Source: Photorhabdus bodei
GTDB taxonomy: Bacteria > Pseudomonadota > Gammaproteobacteria > Enterobacterales > Enterobacteriaceae
Length of the DNA: 45,588 nt
Reading direction: 5' to 3'
Assembly: GCF_003287735.1 (NCBI RefSeq)
Contig: NZ_NSCM01000040.1
Coordinates: 1-45,588 of the forward strand
The stretch's first letter is position 1. Each line of letters opens with the position of its first letter. Shown here piece by piece: positions 8,317 to 16,217 of the stretch. The position numbers and the translations under genes are program-made. The notes under the pieces are model-generated. The model ran no database searches. It saw nothing but the letters and a program-made list of their open reading frames with translations, and was not told the DNA's origin.

Positions 8317-9466
8317 TGTTACTACCTCCAAGATTATCTTGTTTGGAAAGTACAACGATCTGCTCGTTATTCTGCAATCCGCTGACAACGACTGAACGTC
8401 TTCCATTGTTATGACCGATCAATAATTTTCTTACTACGATGTTTCCATCTTTCATCTCACGTAAAAAATAGGTAGTTAGATCATCGTTCAAAGGTTGATG
8501 CCGTTTATTATTCAGTATGTCACTGGGTATGGTCACTACGCCGGTGCTTTCGTGGGTCACAATAGTGACATCCGCACTCATACTGGGTTTGAGCAGGAAA
8601 TTATCATTAGGGACATCAAATAGCACGGTATAATAAACGGCATTATTAATGAGATCGGGCTTATACATAATCTTCTTAACATTACCGTGCCATATATGCT
8701 GATTTGTACTATAGATCTTGAAGGAAGCTTTTTGCCCCGTCACGATTTGGTTAATATCTGCTTCGGAAACTTTTGCATAAACAGTCATATTTTTGAGGTC
8801 GGCAATTTGCATGAGAACCGGTGTCTGTTGATTGACATTTAGCGTTTGCCCGGGGTCAACATGAATTGCAGTCACTACGCCGGCAATCGGCGAATAGATT
8901 TGGGTATAACTGAGGCTGACTTCTTCACTATGCAAAATATGTTCATTTTGCCTGATGTCTGCTTTGAGGCTTTCAATTCTGGCCTGGCTTTTTTTGACGC
9001 CAAAAGCAGCCTCATCCAGCAGTTGCTGGCTGGTTGCGGAGTGCAGGTTAAGCTCTCTTTGGCGCTTTTCCGTGATGACCAGAAGTTGATAAGCATATTG
9101 TTCTTCCTGCAACATGGCTCGCAATTTTTCTAGTCGCGCTCGGCTTGCCTCAACTTTAGTACGATAAAAAGTATCATCAATGCTAGCGACCAGCTTACCT
9201 GCTTCAACGCTATCCCCGACTTCAACATATAACTTGGTTAACTGGCCTGAGATTTGGCTACCAACATTGACCTGACTGGTTGGTTGTACAACACCGGCAG
9301 CATTTACCGTAGTAATAACATCACATAACGTTCCGGTGATGATTTGTTCTGTCATCACCGTAGATGTCTCTTTTTGGCTAAAGTTGTTATAAGCCACGGC
9401 AAGAAAAGCGATCATGATGATGGTGATAACAACCCATTTCTTTTTTTTGACCAGCACAATCAGCAT
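8300..9466 (-). CDS. MacA-like membrane fusion (HlyD-family) protein
   Basis: A 388-residue periplasmic adaptor. A single N-terminal membrane anchor (WVVITIIMIAFLAVAYNNF) precedes a lipoyl half-motif (VNVGSQISGQLTKLYVEVGD). An alpha-helical hairpin spans roughly residues 100-180, and a second lipoyl half (YSPIAGVVTAIHVDPGQTLN) leads into beta-barrel and membrane-proximal domains. It starts 15 bp after the NRPS stop without a clear Shine-Dalgarno, suggesting translational coupling to the NRPS. It should connect the inner-membrane permease to a TolC-type channel. Confidence 0.9.
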   Translation of the reverse strand: MLIVLVKKKKWVVITIIMIAFLAVAYNNFSQKETSTVMTEQIITGTLCDVITTVNAAGVVQPTSQVNVGSQISGQLTKLYVEVGDSVEAGKLVASIDDTFYRTKVEASRARLEKLRAMLQEEQYAYQLLVITEKRQRELNLHSATSQQLLDEAAFGVKKSQARIESLKADIRQNEHILHSEEVSLSYTQIYSPIAGVVTAIHVDPGQTLNVNQQTPVLMQIADLKNMTVYAKVSEADINQIVTGQKASFKIYSTNQHIWHGNVKKIMYKPDLINNAVYYTVLFDVPNDNFLLKPSMSADVTIVTHESTGVVTIPSDILNNKRHQPLNDDLTTYFLREMKDGNIVVRKLLIGHNNGRRSVVVSGLQNNEQIVVLSKQDNLGGSNNDNAK

Positions 9467-9481
9467 CCATTTTACTATTTG

Positions 9482-12400
9482 TTATCGTTCCATATTGCCA
9501 GGCATCAGGTCATGCTGAGTGCCTATGCAATCCAATAAATCAATCAAAAACAGCCCCATGTCGCTGATGATATCTTCAGAGAAAATATCATCATCGTAGA
9601 GCCATTCCAGACCTATCCCCGTTGGCAAATTGATCAGTTCGAGCGCGATATCTCCTTTAGGCTTGAGCCCCTTGATTTTTTCTTTGGTGCAACGGGTTTC
9701 ACCAAGATATAAACCGGTTTCAAACCCTATTTGAGAAGAAAAATAATAAGTGACTTCCGGCAATTGCATACCGTGGTGGTGATGGAGATGTTGTTTCAAA
9801 TAGGCCAGTGAGATATTGGAATGGATATTTGCCTCTGCCAGAAAATCGCGGACATACCTGGATACGTTAATCAGCGAAATTTCCGCAGTAACGTAGGGCA
9901 GCAGTAGTGTGGTTGCGAAGCTACCAACACTGTCAAACGGTATGGGAGGAACGCGGTTGGCACAAGGAATACCGATGATAATCTCATCTTTATTGAGTAA
10001 TGAGTTAATGGTCATCAGAAATGCGCCAATCACAATATGTTCCAGAGTCACCGAATATTTTTTCTGTGTGCTGGATAGTGCGGCGATTAATTGTGGAGAC
10101 AACGGCATTGAATAACGTCGGCCTCGGACCCTAAGATGAGCTTCCGATGAATCATTATTTTGTCCGGCAACCGAAAGGACGTTGAACAATTTTTCTGTCC
10201 AAAAATTTAATGTTTCGTCTGACATGCGCTGATTAATGAGATTAATGCTTGTTTCCGTCGAGGCTTCAATCTTTGGTACATTATCTGCGTAAACGGAAGA
10301 TAATTTTTGCAACACATGAGCAATCGACATCCCGTCACAAAATGCATGATGAAAATTTAATAAAAGATAGTTCTCATGTTCTGCTATTTTTAATAACTTA
10401 AAATATACCGGTGGATTATCCTGTAACGCCATCGGTTTAAATGCCATATCATTTAAGATCTTGCGGAATGAAATCTCAATATTGATGCCGGTAGCATGAG
10501 TTAAATCGATATATTCGAAAGGCAGGTTCTCTTCAATAACAGGTGAGAGGGTTAAAGAGAGTTGCCCATCTATTATGGTGACTCTTTGGCAGAGGGCAGG
10601 GAAATATTGCATGATATACAGCAAAGCGTAACGTAATTTCTTTAAATCAATCTCGCCGGTCAGATGATAATATAGTGGGATATTATGAGCGCCGGAACGA
10701 TTAGAGATAGTATCGATGATCCAATAATACTGGTCGTGTTGTTCTGTCAGGCAAGTGTTATTTTTATCGATTAAAACCGGTATTTGTCCTTGTTGAATGA
10801 CAGATTGTAATAGATAACCTAATCTAGGGGCGTGATAGAAATCTTCCAGGTGAATAGAACAATTAAAACGTTGCTGGATCTTGTTAATTAATAATAATGC
10901 CTTAAGCGAAGTACCACCTGCGTCAAAGAAATTCGTCTCTTCATCAACAATGCCATCGCTATCGCCAAAAACTTCCCGCCATAAAGTAAAAAATATTTCT
11001 CGTTTTTCGCCTTTAATCTGAGAAATATTATCTTCTTTATTCAACTCTGATATTGTAACAGAATTGTTGGATGATGATAATTCGACAATAAAAGGTACCT
11101 GCAATTTTGGGTAACATCCACGCAAAAATGAGACGATTTCGTGACGTGTGATTGAGCATGATCTATCAGGTATAAATATATTAATATATTGGTACCCCGT
11201 TTCATTTTCTTTTATCGCTAAATGAATGTCATCAATATTAATCGCCGCTGTAATTAATTTTTGCATTTCATCCAGATCGACACGTTTCCCGTCAATTTTA
11301 TGCTCTTTATCCAGACGGCCAATGAAATTTAAATTCCCTTGGGCATCGTAAAATCCACGGTCTCCGGTTAAATAATAGATTTCTCCATCGTTCAACTGTA
11401 AGAATTTACGTGAAGTTGACTGATTATCGTTAATATATCCGATACAGATAGAATCGCCCCGGATGCATATTTCTCCACTACTGCCATTAATGATCTTATT
11501 AGTTCCATATTCCCGAATAACGATAGTGGTATTTGCTAGCGCTTTACCAATGATATTACCGGGTTGAAATTTATCATCTATTTTGTGACTGCTAGCCACA
11601 ACGCAACATTCTGTTGGGCCATAAGAGTTAATCAAGGAAATACCGCATCCTACTTTTTCCAACCAATGATGAATGGCTTTATCCATTGCTAGATCGCCAC
11701 CGATAATTGTCATTCTAATCGAAGGTGCGAGTTCTTTAATGGTTGAATGTAGGAAAAAGACAATTTGATGCCAATAATTGGTAGGAAAATTAACTATAGT
11801 GACCGATTGTGTATGGCAAAATGAAAATAGTGTCTCCAGTTCAACGATCATATTATCATTGGCAATGGCTAATGTAGCGCCTTGATAAAAACATCCGAAC
11901 ACTTCTTCAATATAAGCATCGAAGACGGGTGTGCTGAAATTGAGAATAATGTCATCTTGTTTAATATCATACTGCTCTGTCATTGCCGCCAAATAGGCAT
12001 AAAGCCCCTTAAACGTTATCGGTACTGCTTTCGGTACACCTGTGGTGCCTGATGTGAAAAAGATATAGGCTTCGTCTTCTTGAGTTGCGGGACGTTTTAT
12101 ATCATGCCCCAGAAATATCTCGGAAGGGCGAGTTTCTATATCTTCGATAAAGAGAATGTGCGTATTATTAACACCGTTTACTTTTTCATGGTAATGACGA
12201 GCAGTGATTAATAAAGAAATATTCAGGCTACTTAATATATTATTTATCTCTTCTTGCCCAAATGTCATATTGATTGGGACAAAACATAATCCCGCAGTAT
12301 GGATGGATAATATGGATAATAAGGAATCCACCCCTCTGGGCAATAATACGGCTACCCTTCGGTTTTGTAGTGGGCAGGATAATAACAATTGACTGAAAGT

Positions 12401-13936
12401 GGATAATTTTCGGTAAAGTTCACGGTAATTAAGGCAATGCACGGCGTTTATTTCTGTTTGATCCCCATAAATGACAGATTTTTTGTCCGGTGATACTGCA
12501 AATATTTGTGCTATTCGACCAATAATATTCTCTTTGATAGGGTGATTAACGACAATATTTTCTGGGTTATCTAGGCTAGATATAATATTATCCGTTGGTT
12601 CAATTTCTTTATATTTCCCCCAATATGTCTCAACCGTTTCATTAATATTTTCTGCAATCGTACCATAAATACGTAAATAATCGTCGATCAGAGTATGGGC
12701 GGCAAAATGACTATACAGGCGGCTCCCCACATCCAATTCAACTAATGCTGATTTCCCATCAGGAGAAAACCGGATGTTAATACCATAATTGTTGACTGCG
12801 CCGGAAGTCATACAACCGCGAATGGCGCGATTATCTTTCATAAGATCATGTTCAAGCTCATGTAGCAGATTAACATAGGGAGCGGCAGTAAATTGATCTG
12901 CTCGACTGATTGCTTCATCATTTAAATCATTTAAATCATTTATATCAATACGGCTATGCTTGCTATGCAGACTAATTTGCGACTGCATTGCTACGAGGAT
13001 CTGTTTTATTGTTGCCTGCGGGGCCAAAGAAACCATCAGAGGCAAGGTGTTCATTGCCGGGCGATAATAGCGGTACTCTCCTTTATCATGTCGGTTAGAG
13101 AAGGGTAAATTGATGATACTTGTTGATAAGCAACCTCGTTTGGTCATTTGCAGACATAGAGCCAGTATCATCATTAATTTATCATTAAAGGTAAAACCAC
13201 CGTTATTTGCGGTGAGCGGCCGGCTTACTTTAATTGCTTTTGAGGGAAATAGGCGTTTACGGGCATAATCCTCTAATTTGGGCAGTTGGTTGAGGTAATT
13301 ATTCCAATACTCTTTGTTGTTGGCATAATGCACGTTTGCTTTATATTTAACTTCGTCAAGGTAAGCCTGATAGGTAAAAATAGGCGCTGATGTTGGGTGG
13401 AATGTTGGTTGTTCATAGCAAGACAAAACATCATGAATCAACTGACCTATGCCCCAATAATCTGTGGCAATATGGTGAGCGATGATTCCCCAGAAATAGC
13501 ACCCAACATCATTGAAGTAAAGATAATGCCTTATCGTCACACCCTTTTCAGGCGCTAGCGGTTGAGTTGTTCTCTTTGCAAAATCTGCTTTTGCCGCTGG
13601 TTCTACTATTGGCTCTGACAGTTTTATTGGTATAACTTCGACCTGTGTAGATCCCTTCTCCTGAAAAATATTGTGTTCAGCAATACGGTAACGTAAGGAA
13701 AAACCATCATTGAAGTGATGAATGGTTATAATGGCCTGCTTCAATCTTGCCAAACTAATATTATCACTGAAACTGACGAATTCACCGACATTGAAGACAG
13801 ACTTATCGTCAGCAACAGTGTTAGCAATAGCTAAACGGAGCTGTGTATAATTCAACGGCCAATAATTGTCACTATATTCCATTATTTTGCGGCTCCACGC
13901 TATCTGCCTATCCAAATAGGCTATTTTATTTGCCAT
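9482..13936 (-). CDS. Nonribosomal peptide synthetase, C-A-T-C
   Basis: A 1484-residue synthetase. The first condensation domain (about 25-440) has HHIATDYWG at 154-162, where the usual HHxxxDG glycine is Tyr. The adenylation domain (about 460-950) has FFTSGTTGVPKAV near 622, FDAYIEEVF near 670, SYGPTECC near 769 and YLTGDRGF near 857. My reading of the specificity pocket is D-A-E-N-I-G-S-V-V-K, close to published lysine codes. A carrier domain follows (AGGTSLKA, about 1007), then a terminal condensation domain with an intact HHAFCDG (about 1195). There is no thioesterase. I infer that C1 takes an aryl group from the free-standing carrier, and that the last C domain releases or extends the product onto an amine. 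The first 9 codons lie inside a dispersed repeat; an ATG at 13882 behind a GGAG is an equally good start. Confidence 0.9.
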   Translation of the reverse strand: MANKIAYLDRQIAWSRKIMEYSDNYWPLNYTQLRLAIANTVADDKSVFNVGEFVSFSDNISLARLKQAIITIHHFNDGFSLRYRIAEHNIFQEKGSTQVEVIPIKLSEPIVEPAAKADFAKRTTQPLAPEKGVTIRHYLYFNDVGCYFWGIIAHHIATDYWGIGQLIHDVLSCYEQPTFHPTSAPIFTYQAYLDEVKYKANVHYANNKEYWNNYLNQLPKLEDYARKRLFPSKAIKVSRPLTANNGGFTFNDKLMMILALCLQMTKRGCLSTSIINLPFSNRHDKGEYRYYRPAMNTLPLMVSLAPQATIKQILVAMQSQISLHSKHSRIDINDLNDLNDEAISRADQFTAAPYVNLLHELEHDLMKDNRAIRGCMTSGAVNNYGINIRFSPDGKSALVELDVGSRLYSHFAAHTLIDDYLRIYGTIAENINETVETYWGKYKEIEPTDNIISSLDNPENIVVNHPIKENIIGRIAQIFAVSPDKKSVIYGDQTEINAVHCLNYRELYRKLSTFSQLLLSCPLQNRRVAVLLPRGVDSLLSILSIHTAGLCFVPINMTFGQEEINNILSSLNISLLITARHYHEKVNGVNNTHILFIEDIETRPSEIFLGHDIKRPATQEDEAYIFFTSGTTGVPKAVPITFKGLYAYLAAMTEQYDIKQDDIILNFSTPVFDAYIEEVFGCFYQGATLAIANDNMIVELETLFSFCHTQSVTIVNFPTNYWHQIVFFLHSTIKELAPSIRMTIIGGDLAMDKAIHHWLEKVGCGISLINSYGPTECCVVASSHKIDDKFQPGNIIGKALANTTIVIREYGTNKIINGSSGEICIRGDSICIGYINDNQSTSRKFLQLNDGEIYYLTGDRGFYDAQGNLNFIGRLDKEHKIDGKRVDLDEMQKLITAAINIDDIHLAIKENETGYQYINIFIPDRSCSITRHEIVSFLRGCYPKLQVPFIVELSSSNNSVTISELNKEDNISQIKGEKREIFFTLWREVFGDSDGIVDEETNFFDAGGTSLKALLLINKIQQRFNCSIHLEDFYHAPRLGYLLQSVIQQGQIPVLIDKNNTCLTEQHDQYYWIIDTISNRSGAHNIPLYYHLTGEIDLKKLRYALLYIMQYFPALCQRVTIIDGQLSLTLSPVIEENLPFEYIDLTHATGINIEISFRKILNDMAFKPMALQDNPPVYFKLLKIAEHENYLLLNFHHAFCDGMSIAHVLQKLSSVYADNVPKIEASTETSINLINQRMSDETLNFWTEKLFNVLSVAGQNNDSSEAHLRVRGRRYSMPLSPQLIAALSSTQKKYSVTLEHIVIGAFLMTINSLLNKDEIIIGIPCANRVPPIPFDSVGSFATTLLLPYVTAEISLINVSRYVRDFLAEANIHSNISLAYLKQHLHHHHGMQLPEVTYYFSSQIGFETGLYLGETRCTKEKIKGLKPKGDIALELINLPTGIGLEWLYDDDIFSEDIISDMGLFLIDLLDCIGTQHDLMPGNMER

Positions 13937-14073
13937 TCTTTGCTATAAAGAGCGAACCTGGGCAGTGCTCAAAATCCTCACGTACTACGTGTACGCTCCG
14001 GTTTTTCCGCGCTGTCCGTGTTCACTGTTCATTGATAAGAATGGCCTGCGACAATGACGCCTATTGGGATAGG
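13907..14073 (-). repeat. Dispersed repeat A with hairpin ends (MITE-like)
   Basis: A 167 bp element read on the minus strand. It is bounded by small palindromes (CCTATCCCAATAGG at one end, CCTATTTGGATAGG at the other). A shorter relative at 27131-27258 shares both ends and the block GCACTGCCCAGTTCGCTCTT, but lacks about 50 internal bp. The element covers the annotated NRPS start codon and its first 9 codons. I do not recognise it as a named element. Confidence 0.7.
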
Positions 14074-14075
14074 CG

Positions 14076-14570
14076 CTATATTTTACCTTGTAACTCGCCC
14101 TTTATTTTTTCAAAAATAGATTCATCTATGCATAACCCAATATTACCTTCTGAGCTAAAGCAGATCAGAGGGCGTTTACTTACACGCAGAATAAAATGTT
14201 TGTTTTGTCCCTTGTGGTAGTATCCAGACGAATAATGGATAATATGTATACCATTACTTCGACTAAAATCTTCCAAGGAAACGCCTTCTTCCTGGTGTAA
14301 TGAGGAAATAACCCATTCGTGTGAATATACCCCGGACTTCATCAATAATTTTCCTTCCTTGACCACGGCTTTATTTGATAACAGTTGATAGCCTATAAAT
14401 AAGGTAATGATGACAAAGAGCGTTGTCGCGATACTTGCCGCCAGCTTATTGGGATTGCTGTTACTGAGCCAGTATGGTACAGGCAGAAAAACTAAAGCGA
14501 TCAGGACGAGCATAGCGACATTCATTAATATGACTTTGAAGTCTGGATTTAATCCCACGATATTATTCAT
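14076..14570 (-). CDS. Two-helix membrane protein, possible bacterial PH-like domain
   Basis: A 164-residue protein with two membrane helices (about residues 12-34 and 43-64). A ~95-residue soluble beta-rich domain of alternating hydrophobic strands follows (LLMKSGVYSHEWVISSL, GIHIIHYSSGYY, HFILRVSKRPLICFSS). The layout resembles YcxB-like or bacterial PH-domain membrane proteins; this is a fold impression, not a family match. Its ATG at 14570 overlaps the stop of the Tat-signal protein gene (ATGA), so the two are made together. No enzymatic motif is visible. Possible roles are a membrane partner, immunity or transport factor for the Tat-signal protein. Confidence 0.7.
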   Translation of the reverse strand: MNNIVGLNPDFKVILMNVAMLVLIALVFLPVPYWLSNSNPNKLAASIATTLFVIITLFIGYQLLSNKAVVKEGKLLMKSGVYSHEWVISSLHQEEGVSLEDFSRSNGIHIIHYSSGYYHKGQNKHFILRVSKRPLICFSSEGNIGLCIDESIFEKIKGELQGKI

Positions 14571-15577
14571 GCTGCTGCCATTCCTAAAGATAATTTGGTA
14601 AAGAGATGAATCACTTCTTTGCGTTCTTCGCGGGTTGCGGGCAGATTGATATAACCACACTTTTGCGCCGCAAACAGGCAAGCGGTGATCTCCCTTCTAA
14701 CAGCTTCTTTGACCAGTGTATCCACCATTTCTTGGTTGTTATAGAGTCTGGCAAGATGAAGAGAAGCCGTGCCGGTTGAAAGGTCGCTATGATCAATTTT
14801 GGGTAAATAATTTGCCATACATACAGTAACCGCTACTTGTACCGCCAGGCTCAAGTAAGCTGCTACGTTAACGGCCGCCGCCGCGTTCACCGCTGCGACA
14901 ACTCGGGTGCCAACAGCTACGTTAACCGCAGCGACGACATTTGCCCCTACCACAAGGCGAGCAATCTCAATACTGGTGTCATCTTCACGGTTTAAGGGTT
15001 CCAGAATTTCCTTCAGCCGGATAAGAGGAGGAGTGTTTGTGTCTTGGAGCTGGTAGGATTCGATGTGTTCTTTAAAATGCGCGACAAGACTGGCATCTTG
15101 ATTGAGATGGTGATTGATTCGGCTTCTCAGACTTGAGCCCCTTTCGTTTAAACCATAGGTTTTTAAGTGGGAAAAGAGCGCTTCATAGTCGTTGGTTTTT
15201 ACCGCATTCATTAAGTCTTTGTCATAAGTGATGAATAGCAGTAATTCCTCCGCGGAACCGGGGCTAACGATATCTTTGTCTATGCCAAATTCAGCCAGCA
15301 CTTTTTCCGGTGATTCCCGGTATTCTAATGCTAAATTGGGCTGTTGTTGTAGGGTTTCCCAGAATCGGTTATAGGTGATGATCTCTTCCCAAACTTCAAC
15401 CGGGAGTTTGGCGTTTGACATTGACAGCCTTAGCTTATTTTCTTCAACCTCCCCCGGAGAGAGTAATGAACGTGGCACGCCAAACAGGCGGTTGCTATCA
15501 GTGCTAGCGTTGACGGTGGGTATGACACTGCCAATAGCTGCACCGGCAGCCACGCCAATAAATGTACGTCTTTTCAT
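14567..15577 (-). CDS. Tat-signal protein with Val/Ala/Asn-rich repeat; candidate rSAM substrate
   Basis: A 336-residue protein I do not recognise. It begins with a twin-arginine-type signal (MKRRTFIGVAAGAAIG, cleavage perhaps near NAS at 23-25). Residues ~60-170 are helical. They contain two stretches resembling Nif11/NHLP-type RiPP leaders (LALEYRESPEKVLAEFGID, and FITYDKDLMNAVKTNDYEAL). Residues 208-252 form a Val/Ala/Asn-rich tract with VVAAVN twice and AVNVA-like units three times. The last 85 residues are helical, with Cys at 253, 300 and 307. The gene has an AAAGGAAC Shine-Dalgarno made from the end of a decayed radical SAM gene. It is coupled to the membrane protein downstream. Being the substrate of the radical SAM enzyme is inferred from adjacency. 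Confidence 0.7.
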   Translation of the reverse strand: MKRRTFIGVAAGAAIGSVIPTVNASTDSNRLFGVPRSLLSPGEVEENKLRLSMSNAKLPVEVWEEIITYNRFWETLQQQPNLALEYRESPEKVLAEFGIDKDIVSPGSAEELLLFITYDKDLMNAVKTNDYEALFSHLKTYGLNERGSSLRSRINHHLNQDASLVAHFKEHIESYQLQDTNTPPLIRLKEILEPLNREDDTSIEIARLVVGANVVAAVNVAVGTRVVAAVNAAAAVNVAAYLSLAVQVAVTVCMANYLPKIDHSDLSTGTASLHLARLYNNQEMVDTLVKEAVRREITACLFAAQKCGYINLPATREERKEVIHLFTKLSLGMAAA

Positions 15578-15589
15578 AATTCGTTCCTT

Positions 15590-15785
15590 TATAAGTTAAC
15601 GGAATTCTTTTTTTATTGAGCGTTGTATAAGATAATATGTAACCTTTCCTTATTAAGCTTCTTCATTACTGAAATAATTATCTAACTGATATTTCTTGCC
15701 TGCGATATTGATTGTAAGTATATATTGTGATTACCATAACAGTATTTGGGTATAGCATCTAATACTCAATGGGAAAATATAGAAT
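15590..15785 (-). pseudogene. Decayed second copy of the radical SAM gene
   Basis: Read on the minus strand, 15710-15785 aligns without gaps to the first ~25 codons of the intact radical SAM gene. Examples are GTAATCACAATATATACTT against GTGATCACAACATATACTT; the ATG is now ATT. After a large internal deletion, 15590-15700 aligns to the last ~40 codons (GTTAGATAATTAT, then TTAAC...GGAA at the stop). Its 3' end lies ~13 bp before the Tat-protein ATG, so a full radical SAM gene once sat directly upstream of it. Confidence 0.75.
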
Positions 15786-15975
15786 AATTTACCCTCCGCT
15801 CGATTAAAGGTTAGACGGTACTAACTATTAGCTGGATGGTGAAATTTTGCAATAGATTAGTTGATTAAATTTATATTTTGAGCGTTTAGACTAAATATAT
15901 CTTGCGACAAAATGTCCTTATTTAGAGTCCGATCACAAAATAACAAGTAAAAATATTTCTAAAGAAGAATAAAGT
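15786..15975 (-). promoter_or_regulatory. Duplicated promoter region, copy in front of the decayed rSAM/Tat gene
   Basis: About 190 bp align with 17283-17471 in the same orientation. Conserved on the minus strand are TTGCAA, a 16 bp spacer and TAATAG, which form a plausible -35/-10 pair, followed by a purine-rich GGAGGG. It can still drive the Tat-signal gene. The flank 15976-16084 holds nothing I recognise. Confidence 0.55.
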
Positions 15976-16084
15976 ATTTCCTTTCCTTGATTACCACTAC
16001 ATTCAATAAAAATTTGCTAGCCGGAAAAAGGGTGTTTTCGCAATATTCGTTAGTAGTAACATCAAAGCTCCAACTCGATCCTGT

Positions 16085-16211
16085 TATACCCGTTATCTTT
16101 CAAGTTGCCTCTTTGTTGGCTGCGCTCGCTCACCCCGGCCACATAATTACCTATGCTCCCGGGGATTCACTCCCTTGCCATCGCGATCCATCTTGAAATC
16201 CATAGGGTATA
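16085..16211 (+). repeat. ERIC-like palindromic repeat, copy 3
   Basis: A full ~127 bp copy in plus orientation. It is inserted 6 bp beyond the stop codon of the radical SAM gene and separates that gene from the second promoter copy and the Tat-signal gene. Confidence 0.9.
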
Positions 16212-16217
16212 TATTTT

